Shown here: positions 41,414-54,000 of the stretch, in pieces
Numbering within the stretch: position 1 is the first letter of the stretch
Layout: every line of letters begins with the position of its first letter
NCBI GenBank assembly: GCA_918807975.1
Contig: OU964928.1
Coordinates: 2,418,001 to 2,482,000 of the forward strand
Length of the DNA: 64,000 nt
From: Aplidium turbinatum
Lineage: Eukaryota > Chordata > Ascidiacea > Aplousobranchia > Polyclinidae
Reading direction: 5' to 3'
The notes under the pieces: generated by a model
The model's database searches: none
Told to the model about the DNA's origin: nothing
The model's input: only the letters and a program-made list of their open reading frames with translations
Position numbers and translations under genes: made by a program

Positions 41414-42795
41414 CAGTGGTTCTTAACCTTTTTTCTATCAAGCCCCCCCTTCAATAATGGTCATGTGCCTCGCGCCCCCCTAGATTTTAAATAAGTATCA
41501 TATCAAAAAAATTGCATTTTTGTCTGTTTATTGTGCACATCAGTGAGATACTACTTGACACTGCTGCTTAGCGACTAGATTTTTAATGCGAGGTTTAACT
41601 CTAGAGAGTGAACAATGTAAGTCTCCTTCAACTCTCAGCCTGTTTCTGTACTTGGTCTTGATAGCAACGAGAGTAGAAAATGCAGCTTCACAAAGATACG
41701 TGGATCCAAACATTGTTAGAAATCGAAGAGCCCGAGTCGCGATAAGAGGGTAAACAGGAAGGTAATTGGCCCAGAACGTCTCAAGTTCCAGTTCTTTGAA
41801 GTCTTCTTTAGCTTTGAAGTTGCACTTCATCTGAAAAAACTCCTCTTGTCCTTCTTCGAAAATATCAACTACTTCGCATTGAAACGGGTTTCTGATAAAC
41901 TTCCAAGTTTCACGCTTCTCATCCAGATCTGGAAAGTATTTGATGAACTCCGCTTTCAATTCATTAAGGTGGGTTTATATTTGTTTCTTCAACTCAGACT
42001 CAAAGTTACCTTCTTTGAGAGTAAAATCCAAGTTACTGAAGCTCGCTGGATTTCCTTGTTCAATTCCACTCTTCCAGAGGTCGAGTTTGGCTATAAAAGT
42101 TCGAATGATGTCATGATGCTTAATGATGTTGAGGTTTTTCCCTTGAAGCTTAAGGTTGAGAGTAGCCTATTCAATGCTTCAAAGATGTCCACGAGGTACG
42201 CTTGCGCTACTTGAAAGCCTTCGGACTGAAACTTGGCCAAAAGTTCCGTCTTCTGTTGTGATTCCAAAAATATTGTGACTTCTTCTTGTAGGCTAATTCA
42301 TGAAGCCTTTTCAGCATGTTACCTTTGGACAACCATCGAACATTCGTGTGGAAAAGCAAGGCTTTATGATCTGACTGCATATCGTTACACAGTAGCTTAA
42401 AAAGACGGATGTTAAGGGCTCCGGCTTTTATAAAGTTGACCACCTCGATAGCTAAGTTCAATGCATCCTTCATTTCAGGAGGCATAGTTCTGGATGGATG
42501 CGCTAGTTCTGGATGCGCTAAGGCTCCACGATGAATTATGCAAGGAGTAAGCAGTAGCCTAAGCTACCAACAACAAAATAAGAAAAATAATTTTGTAAAG
42601 TTCTGGTCTAACTAATAAAGCAAGAATTACTGAATACAATATAAAGTAAGATAAAATACAAAATATGACGAACAGCATAGATCCTATGACATAAAAATAA
42701 TTAAAAAAAAATTGAAATTGTTGTAGAGCTCGCGCCCCCCTGAGAGATGCTTCACGCCCCCATGCGGGAGCGCGCCCCCTGGTTAAGAACCACTG
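41414..42795 (-). mobile_element. hAT element with ZBED/SCAND3-like transposase fossil
   Basis: Ends CAGTGGTTCTTAACC and GGTTAAGAACCACTG. TACTAAAC stands at 41406-41413 and again at 42801-42808, five bases beyond the right end. On the minus strand 42485-42207 encodes CNDMQSDHKALLFHTNVRWL, then SKGNMLKRLHEL, and 41959-41540 encodes LATRALRFLTMF-like text with STYLCEAAFSTLVAIKTKYR and NRLRVEGDLHCSLS. The two parts are in different frames and the segment between them carries at least two frameshifts and stops, so it is inactive. About 1.4 kb remain. Confidence 0.85.
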
Positions 42796-42808
42796 TACGG
42801 TACTAAAC

Positions 42809-44049
42809 GTTGCAAACTCGAAACAACTGAAAATCGTTTAGTGGCCACACATATAAAATCCAAACCTAACCACGGGCCAAAAGTTTAAGCTCGAGGGCCA
42901 CAGTTCGCTCACCTTTAGCCTAGACCGTATGGTCGTTGTCTCCTTGTTAGCACGGAAACTTATGCCACTTTTACTGTGCATGTACAACTTGCATAGAGTA
43001 TTTCGAACATGAAGCCTACTGTACCCGACAAATAAACCATTGATTGATTGATAAAGGCAAAACTTCTATTCAAAAGTGTAAACGAGGTAGAGTGATAAGA
43101 GCACGGGAGGGTGAGCAAGTGCTCCCAACCACTAGTTACAGTAATTTTTTTATTCATATCAAAAAGTGATGTGTTTGAAGTTGGGTAAAAAACTATCTGG
43201 TTGAAAGAAAGCTATAAAGTATCAGGGGTGGAAGTGGAGGTTCACACTCTCAGTTCACTTAACTTTCGGGCAATTCATAAGTTTCATTTCAAGCGTTTCT
43301 GTTTTAAAAAGTCGACTGCATTTTCATGTAGTATTATGCGATTTAAAACTGGGCTATTTTTACTGTATTTGGTTATTTTTTACTTGAAGTTTGGCTACAA
43401 AATTATTTTAAATCTGGCAACCTTGGTGTGACTGTGGGCTATCTCCTATCTGTGACTTTATTTGTAATGGTTCCGGTTGCAAAGTTGCCAGCTTCGCAGT
43501 TTTTCCGCGAAATTGGGCTGGTTTGTTTTTAAGTCGTTGGAAAATTTTAGCAGTCGTGTTTTTCTCGTTCAATTTCGTTTCATTTTTACCGTTTTTTTTT
43601 TTTTCGATTTTGACTAGATTTTGCACAAATTTCTCATCATTTGGTCTTCTTTTATTACTTTTGACGATTAAGACTATTTTTCAGAAACAATTGAGCTGAA
43701 AATTGAAAAAAAACATCTGGCAACTTTGATTGGTTGTGTTTTAGGCTAAAAGAGCGTTTTTTAGACAGTAGGTCAATTTTTAAACATCTAGAAATGAGCC
43801 TTTTACGGCTACCCAAGTTTGAATTTATTTACTTTGGCAAAAGTCGGCTAGGTTTAGAACGTTTTTGCTTTTATAAAACTTAGGAAAGGTTCTGCAAAAA
43901 TGCAATTATGAAAAAATCACTTAAAGTCAAGTCATCTGAAGCGATACCGTACCTCCAAACACCCATTCTCAGGGTAGCCAGTTTCAATTTGGCTATTTTG
44001 CCGATTACAGTGAAAGTAAAGGTTACGGACCGACAACTCTTGAAAACGT
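42809..44049. other. Intergenic, LINE tail fragment
   Basis: A short LINE 3' end with ACAAATAAACCATTGATTGA tail lies near 43020-43050. Around 43430-43740 the sequence is T-rich with repeated GGCAACTTTG/TTGCCAG words. No exon is recognised. Confidence 0.35.
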
Positions 44050-44131
44050 CTGCCAGTTCCTGAAAATGCCTGACGTTTCCCAGAGTTGCCAGTTCCTGAA
44101 AATGCCTGACGTTTCCCAGAGTTGCCAGTTC
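44050..44131 (+). repeat. 36-bp tandem repeat
   Basis: The unit TGCCAGTTCCTGAAAATGCC TGACGTTTCCCAGAGT is present about 2.2 times in direct tandem, almost without difference. It is a simple local duplication upstream of the ATP10-like exons. Confidence 0.8.
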
Positions 44132-44334
44132 TATTGTTTTTGTCAGGGGAATTATACTAGTTTTACTCCCAGTTGTGGAAAAAGTTCAGCAGTTGCGAGT
44201 TGTGGTATGGTTGATTCTTTTGGTTATGACATTTCAAACCGATTTTAATAGAATAAATACCATGTCTAATTCAAAAATATTTTTATGACAAGAGCAACAG
44301 TAGCTATGATAAAGATACTGATCAATACGTATAT

Positions 44335-44528
44335 TTGGAGCTGGTATACAAGTCCCCCCCCCCCCCCTTGGTAACTCATGACAAAGACAGGACTCGACCA
44401 AACATTAGAGTGAAACTACTTTACCTTTGCTTTACTGTTCACACATTCCAATCCACATGTTTTGGTCAATTCCTCTTTGTCATGAGTTACCAAGAAGGAG
44501 GGGGGGGGGACTTGTATACCAGCTCCGT
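44335..44528. mobile_element. Foldback with C-run/G-run arms
   Basis: An inverted repeat: GGAGCTGGTATACAAGTCCC plus a C-run and TTGGTAACTCATGACAAAG on the left, the complement with a G-run on the right. The spacer is also partly paired (CGACCAAACAT / ATGTTTTGGTC). Total about 195 bp. No TSD was found. Confidence 0.7.
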
Positions 44529-44749
44529 ATATTTTACTAATTGTGGTAATATCTACATCAGGATATATTTTAAAGAGAAATTTGAGTTAAATTTTGCTTA
44601 CGTTAAAATTTTGTCGTTTTTGGCAGTTAAACGGTCTGCTTTGAACAGTCCTCACCCGCATTTGGAACATCATGAAAAAGACTTGCCTCATTAGACCAAA
44701 TATTGATCGGCATTGCACACAGATTGCAAGCAACCACTTTTTCCTGCAG

Positions 44750-45019
44750 TTTGTACGTTGCCTTGGATGGGACAGTATTGTGAGGTCACACGTAAGCGCT
44801 CCAACTCGATTGAGAAAAACTTGCTCGCGAAAAAACATTCGATTTCGTCAGGTTGATAACGATTTGGAAAATCAGGTCTATGACAGTGTTGCCAATAATT
44901 TACAGAACAACGACATCGAAGAATATGTTGCAAATTCTCAAACCGGAAGAGAATTTATCTGTCTATATCACGACAAGTATTCTAAAAATTGTTTTTGTCA
45001 TGGTAACAACGAGATAAAG
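44750..45019 (+). CDS. ATP10-like flippase, N-terminal exon
   Basis: An open stretch ending [18 protein letters not shown] at a GTAGGT donor, in phase 0 with the next exon (EIK|TTKYT). The tail matches the NRI(K/R)-TTKYT junction found in ATP10 proteins. The upstream part ([20 protein letters not shown]) is not conserved. I place the acceptor at 44748-44749 (TTTTCCTGCAG), but an upstream start such as the ATG at 44672 is possible. The cytosolic N-terminus of P4-ATPases is normally variable. Confidence 0.6.
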
Positions 45020-48000
45020 GTAGGTGAAGATTCTGCATAACATGATTATTTTTTAGTGTTTTAGATTTAAAATGTAAAATTTATTAAAGTTTCAAACAAA
45101 CGCAGTAAATCCAGTAGATTTAAAGATATAGATATGATGTAAAAAGAGTCACTGTGCAAATGAAGCATGTGTTTGAAACTTTCTAAACAATGTAACACGA
45201 AAGAAAATGATCACCACACGCCACTATAGTAAATCTAACATTATTGCGCAACGCATTTTTTAAAGCGATCGCGATTTTAGGAAGTCGAAAAAAACTTTTA
45301 CTGCCTATTCAGCCGCAAAGCGTGTCTGACTGAAAGTACACAACCGCTGATCTTTAGGCCTACTCGGTAGCGTTGACAGGAGGGTCCAAGGGGTACTTCT
45401 GGGCCCGGACCCGGCATGATTTATTTAGTTGGTTGGTTTTGAATCTTTATCCTCGGACCGACAAAGCTTTGGTAGTTTCGCATATTTGTAGTTTTACTGG
45501 TAGTTTCGCATACTTGTGGAGGCTCTTGACGCAGGGCCGCTTACCGAGATTGGCAGAGTGAAGTTTCCGATTGTTGAAGTGTTGTTGCCTGGAGTTATTC
45601 CATTCATTAGGTGCTGCTAAATGGAGAGCAGTCCTTAGAATGGGTTACTCAAGCGCGCACACCCCAGGAGTGGAACCAGCGCCGCTTGATCTTGAAGCTT
45701 CTTCGTTCACGAAGCCACGTGCTAACCAACAGAGCTATCGGGGCGAACGAGGAACCCAAAACCTTTCCAAGGGGCTCGGAAATTTGAAAATCCACTCCGT
45801 ATTCTTTGGATTTCATTATTTTTTTTTATAAGTGTCAAATTAGGAGTCGACGATCTGATTGATTGATTGAATCTTTATCCTCGGACTGGGAAGGCTTCTT
45901 GCAGAGCTTAATCTTGGAAGTTTAGCATACTTGTAGATGTAGAGGCTTTGAATCACTGACGCAGGCCCGGTCACCGAGATTGGCAGAGTGAAGTTTCCGA
46001 TTGTTGAAGTTTTGTTACCAGGGAATTACTCCATCCATCAGATGCCGCTGAATGGAGAGCAGTCCTTAACGTGCGTTGCTCAAGCGCACGCCCTGAGAGT
46101 CGAACCAGCGCCGCTTGATCTTGAAGCTTCTTCGTTCCAGAAGTGACGCGCTAACCAATTGAGCTATCGAGCTCATTGGTATACCGGGCCGAATTATCCT
46201 CTTTACGGCTCTGGGCCTACTTATTTACAATAATAGCCTCAATGATATTATAAACTTTCTTCATTCCCATAATGTGATTTCCCAATGACATCACATGAGA
46301 ACATTTTAGATTTAGAAAGTAAGTCGATGGTGATTGGCTTCATCAACGACAAGACTAAGCTGCCATTGTTCAAGTGTTTGTGTGTGCAGTGGTACGCTTG
46401 ACCGATTTGGTAACCACTTAAACATGGCAATTCTTTGTAACACCCGAAGGCACCGCCAACCGATCAAAACATGTTATGAGAGACTACCGTCCAATTGTGA
46501 CTCTTCTAGCATTCAGCCAGAGAGTTGATCCTACTTTGAACTTTGTTAGGTGTTTACAGATAAAAAAAATAGTTATAGTTTGGGTAGGAATCAAACACAC
46601 GTTATCGAAACGACTATCACTGCCTTATTCCTTTACGCCAAGCTGTGGACGGCGAAACGTCGACTTAACTTACTTTATATCGAAATCTTTTCTCTATTTT
46701 CCCTACAACTTTCGATTGGTTGAAACGTTTTTATGTCATTCAGTTAAGCGTCACCTGTTTGGTGTGGTAGTTTGCAAGCATTCATCAACTGATGGTTATC
46801 CCTGGTCTTCGAAGACTCTCTCACCACGTTAAGGTAGTATAGTCTGATGAGAGAACATTCATTAACTGCAGCTGCAATCCAAAACTTTAAACCTCCGTGA
46901 CGCGTTTTACTTCTGTGGTTTCAAGTCTTTAAATGCTTTCAAAATAAAGATTGCAAGATGAACACACTTTTCTCTGTTCGAAGTTAAATATTCTCACAAC
47001 GAATCAGATACTTTTATCATGAATAATTTACTACACTAGTAGCCTATTTCCTTTTCCGTTTTTTACGTGTTTTTGCTGTTGCAGACGACAAAATATACAA
47101 TCTTATCTTTCATTCCCAAGAATTTATTCGAGCAATTCCACCGCTTTGCGAACTTCTATTTTCTGTTGTTGATCGTTCTCAACTGGGTTCCAGCTCTAAA
47201 TGCTTTTGGAAAAGAGGTGAAATTTCATATAAAACCTACATGTTGTGCATGTTGTTGTACACGTCTTTATGCTTGCACTCTTTGTGAATCTTATAGTAAT
47301 TTTTATAAGCTTTATCAGTTAATGATTTCTGTTCTGCAGCTGCTGAACAATGTAAAACTAAAAAGGAATCAAAGTTTGGTTTGCAAGTGCATGGTCTCGG
47401 TTTGCATTTGCATGCTCTCGCTTGACATGACTTTTCATTGTTTCGAAGCTGAACTCTTTAATTAAGGACAATTTTGTTATGTTGTTTGTACTTATACTTT
47501 GATAATCATATTTGTTTTTAGGCTACTTAGTTTGTTGCGTTTTAACCATGCTAACTCAACACACGTGCTTAGGCCTACAGGTTCAGACCACTTTTAAATT
47601 GGCTTCACTCGAATATTTGCAAGCGTATGGTAGCAAAAGATGATTTTGTGCGTTTTTAGCGTGGCTGATCACTTCATAAAAGTTGTTTTAATGCAAAATT
47701 TCACATCCCAACAATGTTTAGGTTTTGAACTTTACAGTCAGTTAGTCATTTATTTTTGTTCGGATGCAAAACAAAATGTACGTAAAGAAAGCGAGAATAT
47801 ACAGTGTACATCCAATGAGAGAGTGCGAAAGACCGCAGCTCTAAGTAGGCGTGAGAGGTTGTCGAGTCTGCACTCCCTCATTCAAACAGATGCAGCCCAC
47901 AAATTTTCTGTATGGATGTGAAATCTGGACACTAAACAAAGAAACACAGAAATATTTAAACGCCGCTGAAATGTGGTTCTTTTTAAAAATGCAACAAATA

Positions 48001-51000
48001 TCATATATCAGCCACAGAACGAATGAAGACGTACAAATTCAAACCAATCAAACCAGCAGAACCCCTTGAAAAATATCATCAAGCGACTAACAAGTTATTT
48101 TGGCCATATCATGAGGAAGGAACAATTAGAACACATTGCTTTTTGTAGAAAGATCACTGGAAAACGAGTTCGTTTAAAACAGCGCCTAACTTTTCTCAAT
48201 AACCTCAAGAATCATCTTCACGTTACAACCGCGACAATTTTTAATGCAGTTAAATACCGGAATAACCGGAAGGAGCTATGCATGAACGCCTAGGCCTCAA
48301 ACAGGCATGGTACATATAATAAAGAAAAAGAAGGCCCACAAAAACAAATGCTACATTAATATTCTAATAGTGTATCGAAGCTACAATGTTTGCCAACTTT
48401 CCCGTCTATTACCCTCAGAGATGGGCAAGATCACCAGTATTGGTGATCTTGAAGATCAAGATCAAGAGCACCAAACTATGTGATCTTGAAGATCAAGATC
48501 ACTTTCAAGATCACTTTTTGTGTAGGCTACTTGAAAAAAATGAAGTTTTTGATCAATGATGTTGCAAAAAATAATTGCTATAAGCAGCCTGGGTAAAGGT
48601 ATGTAGTTGGTATTGCTAACTTTTACTTTTAACTACTCGATCGCTGGCTTAAGAATTGTAATAAGTTAGTGACTGTTGCTATTAGGCCTATCAATTGTTG
48701 ATGTAGGTTGCGTAGAATCGCAACGTCACACCCAAGGCCGAGGTTAATTACAGTAGTTCTGAAAAAATCGCAAGATTTGCAATTAGTGTTATACGTTTTG
48801 TTTATAATAAATAAATAAAAATAAACTTTGAACTGCATCATTTTTTACCAAATTTTTGTCTGGTTCATGTGGGAGTTTGTATACGTGTTATTAAGTAGTT
48901 TTAACTTTTACTGTATCAGGCACGTAGCCAGCCGGGAGCCAGGGGGGCTAGCCACCCCTGAAAAAAATTTCCCCCCCCCTGGCAAAATCCCAACATTCTC
49001 GAGCAACAGCTACAACTATAATGATTCAATTTTTTCGGCCCCGTAAAAAAAGGTTGGCCCCCCCCCTTGCTCTGCGGTCTGGCTACGGCCCTGCACTGTA
49101 TTATGTCAATGTTTATTGCACCATTTACCCATCTGGAAACTTTGATACTGTTGTCTGCTATCAAAAAAGTTCAAAGGTTTGCTGTCAGACAAACCGCTCC
49201 ATACTCAGACCCTAAACAAGTCTTGGTCTGGTTGATTTGCTGCAATTAACCACTTTACATGAACAAAGTCGGCTAGAGTCCAGATTATTTAACACTGCCA
49301 TTCTAGACTTTTGAAACATCTAAAATTGGGTCAAAGAAAGCAAACATTTCTTTAAAATTCACACATGGAAATTGTGAACAAAGTTAAATCATTTTTTATT
49401 ATACGTCAACATAAAGTACACGGAAGGTGACTTCTTTAAATGACCAAAACAGAAAACTTTTTCAATTTTGAAATGGCAACACTGACCAGATTAGATGGAG
49501 ACTTTAAATCGTCTTTTGTTGGACACTAGGGTGTGCCACTTTGTAACTTTTTTTTCATAACCAAGGTCTCAACCCATTTTGGGGTTCCTTTTAGGACCAA
49601 AAACTATCCCAAAAATTTTTGGAGAAAAATATTCGAATTTAGTGGCGCCACAGAGCACTTCGGAGCAAATTTGGCCAAAATCGCTATATCTGACTGACCG
49701 GTAAGGATAGAGAGTTGATTTTAGGCTCTATTGAAAGGTAATCATCATGTTTCTATATGCTTTAAAAGAAGATTTTTCTCTAAAACAAACAGAAATTAAG
49801 TTATTGCCAAAAAAATGATTTTCGCTGTGTTTTTAGGCATTTTTACTGTATTACATAGTATTGCCTTACACTTTGTATAGGTTTTAGCAGATTTTTTTAT
49901 TGGTAGTTTGGTGTTAAACAATACATGTTAATAAGTGAGTTTATTCTTATCAATGTATAGTAATTTCGTTTTCTTCTCAAAATCATATTGCCCTTGCTAA
50001 GCTAACGCTTGTCAACGAATGGTACCACGTAAATAAAAAAAATGTGCATGTTTTTTACTAAAGAAAAATAAAACAAAGTAACTTTATTTTATTTCTCTAT
50101 GGTTCAACAAAGCAAACTCTCGTGATCAGCATTTAGTGCAAAAGCAAAATCAGCAAAAGTGGAAGCAAGATCAGCATTTAGCAAAGTTTCTTTCTTCAGG
50201 TTTGGAACCAATCGTCTTACTTCTGGGACTGTTTAAAAAAGTGCAGATTTCTGCGCCTTGTTCTGGGTTAATTTGTTATATGTCTTTGCTAATAAAATTG
50301 CCCTTTCTGCAGCGTCATTGACTACATGCATATGCTCAAGTAAATGTTTAGCAGCTATATAGGAATCATATTTGCTCCTTGTTCCAGCATGTTTTTCAAT
50401 GAAAGCACAATGAAAGCGCAAATAAGCTCACCAAATTGAAATACATTTCCAAGCAAAATTATATACATTCGGAAATTGAACTGAACAAATCTTCTCCACG
50501 TAAAGTTTGGGAAGTCATTAACTCACTGCTGCCAAATAAACAAAAATCAAAGCAAACAATCAATTCCATTAATATTGATGGAGTGTCATCAAACAAACCC
50601 ATCGAAATGGCGAACCAATTCAATAAATTCTTCTGCAACGTTGGAAAAGAGATCTCTGACAGCGTTCCGCTTGCCAAAGATAACAACTTCACATCCTACC
50701 TTACAAACCACGTTCCTTCTTCTATTTTTCTTGAACCAACGACTGGCGATGAGGTACTCAAAGAAATCCGAGCCCTAAAACCCAACAAAGCAACTGGCTA
50801 CGATGACATTTCAGCATATTTCATACAGATCGCCTCCGTGATTATTGCCCTGCCCTTCTCAAATCTTATTAACTATTCCTTTCAGTTCGGTATTTTCCCA
50901 GATACATTTAAACTTGCCAAAGTTGTACCCGTCTTCAAATCTGGAGACAAACTTGAGGTAAATAATTATAGACCTATCTCCCTTTTATCGTCTTTCGAAA

Positions 51001-54000
51001 AAATCTTGGAAAAGCTCTTATATAAAAGGGTCTCTTCCTTTCTAGACAAACATTCTGTCCTTGCTCCTACGCAATTTGGATTTCGGTCTGGCTCCTCTAC
51101 TTCATATGCCGCTATTGATATTATTAGTGCCACCTATGAACACGTAAAAAGCAACCTGTACACAGGTTTGGTTCTCTTGGATCTTAAAAAAGCCTTTGAC
51201 ACGGTATACCATCCCATTCTACTATACAAACTCAACCACTATGGAATCCGAGGTACAGCAAACGAATTATTCTCCTCCTACCTAAAAGACAGAATGCAGT
51301 ATGTCGCGATTAATGAACAGGAATCTGAACAGAGATGCATAACACACGGTGTACCTCAGGGTTCAACGCTGGGTCCATTGCTGTTTTTATTGTACGTAAA
51401 CGACTTACCAAACTGCACGTCTTCTGTTCCAAGACTTTTCGCAGACGATACCTGCCTGGTAATTAATGCTCCGAATCCAACCTACTTAGAAAAAGAAATA
51501 TCGTCTGAATTACTTAACATCAAGAACTGGATTAATGCCAATAAATTAGTTATCAATCCTTCCAAATCAAATGTCATTGTGATCCCTCCTAAAAAATGCA
51601 GCTACCCAGAAGATATCAATGTACTTTATAATTGTGCTCAGATCGAACAAGTTAAGTTTGCCAAATACCTTGGCATTATTTTTGACAATGGTCTAAATTT
51701 TGAACCTCACATTAATATGCTCCACAAGAAACTTTCTATATCTGTAGGGATATTGTCGAAACTCAAATACATTCTTCCAAACAAAACATTATTACAATTA
51801 TACTACGCACTGGTACATTCTCATATCGTATATGGGATAACGATTTGGGGTTCATGCTGCAAGACACAAATGAACAAGCTTAGCACCTTACAAAATAAGG
51901 CTGTCAGAATAGTAGCAGGTGGCAGGTGGTCTGATCATGTCACACCTTTCTATAAGAAACTTAACATACTCAAGCTTAAAGATTTGTACGAACACGAAAT
52001 TGCTAAATTCATGTTTAAATTTGATACGGATGTATTGCCTCTGCCTTTCGCACACTACTTTGAAAAAACCAAACTCATGTATAATGCACGTCTTACTAGA
52101 CACTCTTCCAACGATTGTTACTTTGTCCCACGTTACGCCTCATCCCGACTCCAGCGCAGCATTAAATATGCCGGAGTGAAAGTCTGGAACTCCTTACCAA
52201 CGAGCTTGCGTAAACTGTCATTTTATTCTTTTAAAAAACAACACAAAAATTCACTCATCGCCAAATACTAGCACGTTTAATTTTGTATTACCTTTATGCT
52301 ACCGATAGACTACTAAATATACTTCTCTGTGACCATCTTCTAACCCTTGTTCCAATTTTCGTTTTTGAATTATTCTTATCGCAATTTTAGAACTTCTTTT
52401 GAATCTGGGGTATCTGCTTGACTCGAAGACCCATGGTCTCTTCGCAGATTCCCGTTGCTGGAAAATTCCTTTTTATTGCTGTATTTATTGTATTATATTT
52501 ACCTACAACGAAATAAAATCAATCAATCAATCAATCAATCTAACTTGCTCCTGTGTGGAATGAGCCAAGAATCTGGTCCAAACAAGTTAGACTGTTAGAC
52601 TAGTAATTAGACTGTTTAGACTAGTAATGGTTAGACTTGAAAATCATATTGGTCAGAAATTGTTGCATGTATAGCCTATTGTCGTCATCATATTTATGAG
52701 AGAGTGGTGGGTGATATTGCTGAAACCGTTCTTGGTAAATCAAGCTCTCCTGAGACAGGCCTTTACAAAATTATGAAAGATGTCTGGCTAGACATCAGAG
52801 TAAATGACCAGTTTCCATTTCTAACATTTAGCAGAAGCCTTGACTCATATGTTAAACATTTTGTTGAATTTGCAACAAATGCATTAAAAAACCTCCCACT
52901 AAAGGATAACTATCAAGAGGTTCTTGAGTATTTTTTGCTATTTCTTGCATCATATCCCCATGACATGATAGCCCCTGTGATCAAAAGCATTGGTGCAGTG
53001 AGCCATGCACGATGGATGGACAAATGACTGTGTGAGTTAAAGCTTGCTCTGTATTCTCTTCAGTTTGTTCAACTCAATAAAATTACCGAGGAAGAAGCAA
53101 ACGAACATAGATCTCTTTCCCTGTTTTTGATATTATTTCATGTTCCTGCATTGATAACCGCACCTGTTCCATTTGATGCTCCATATAACGATCTCCATCT
53201 GCTTAAAACTCTTCTTCAACTTAAGAAAAAGAATGATCTTCCAGAATCTTTTTCAAAGTTTATTGCAGCCATGATAAACCGTCTTATGCAACATCTGTGG
53301 TATCTTAGTGAACCATTTGTATTTTTGGTATTGTTTTCTGCATTATCGTCTGTGCAAGAAAAGGAAAAATGCCGTAAAACATTGCTAAAATATGAACCGG
53401 CTTCAGAATCATAGTTGAAAAACTGGAAAAATTAGTCACACCTGCAGAAATAACAATGTCAACCAACATGAATAACTTGTTTGGACCAGATTCCTGGCTC
53501 ATTCCACACAGGAGCAAGTTAGATTGTGCTTTCATTGAAAAACATGCTAGAACATGGAGCAAAAATGATTCCTATATAGCATATAGCTGCTAAACATTCA
53601 TTTGCGCATATGCATGTAGTCAATGACGCTGCAGAAAGGGCAATTTTATTAGCAAAGACATATAACAAATTAACCCAGAACAAGGCGCAGAAATCTGCAC
53701 TTTTTCAAACAGTCCTAGAAGGAAGAAGATTGGTCCCGAACCAAAAGAAAGAAACTTTGCTAAATGCTGATCTTGCTTCCACTTCATCTGGACTGTAATT
53801 TAAGATATTGTGACTGCTGTAAATTTCTTTATCGTCTGTGCTGTATTATCCTTTCTTGTTTTGTTTTAATTAGTAAAAAAATCTTTGGTAGAGAGTTTGC
53901 TTTGTTGAACTATAGAGAAATAAAACAAAGTTACTTTGTTTTTATTTTTCTTTAGTAAAAAACATGCACATTTTTTTTTATTTACATAGTACCATTCGTT

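Noticed and set aside
45858-46176. Functional tRNA gene
   Set aside because: The A- and B-box-like head belongs to a SINE found in many copies; no complete cloverleaf is evident.
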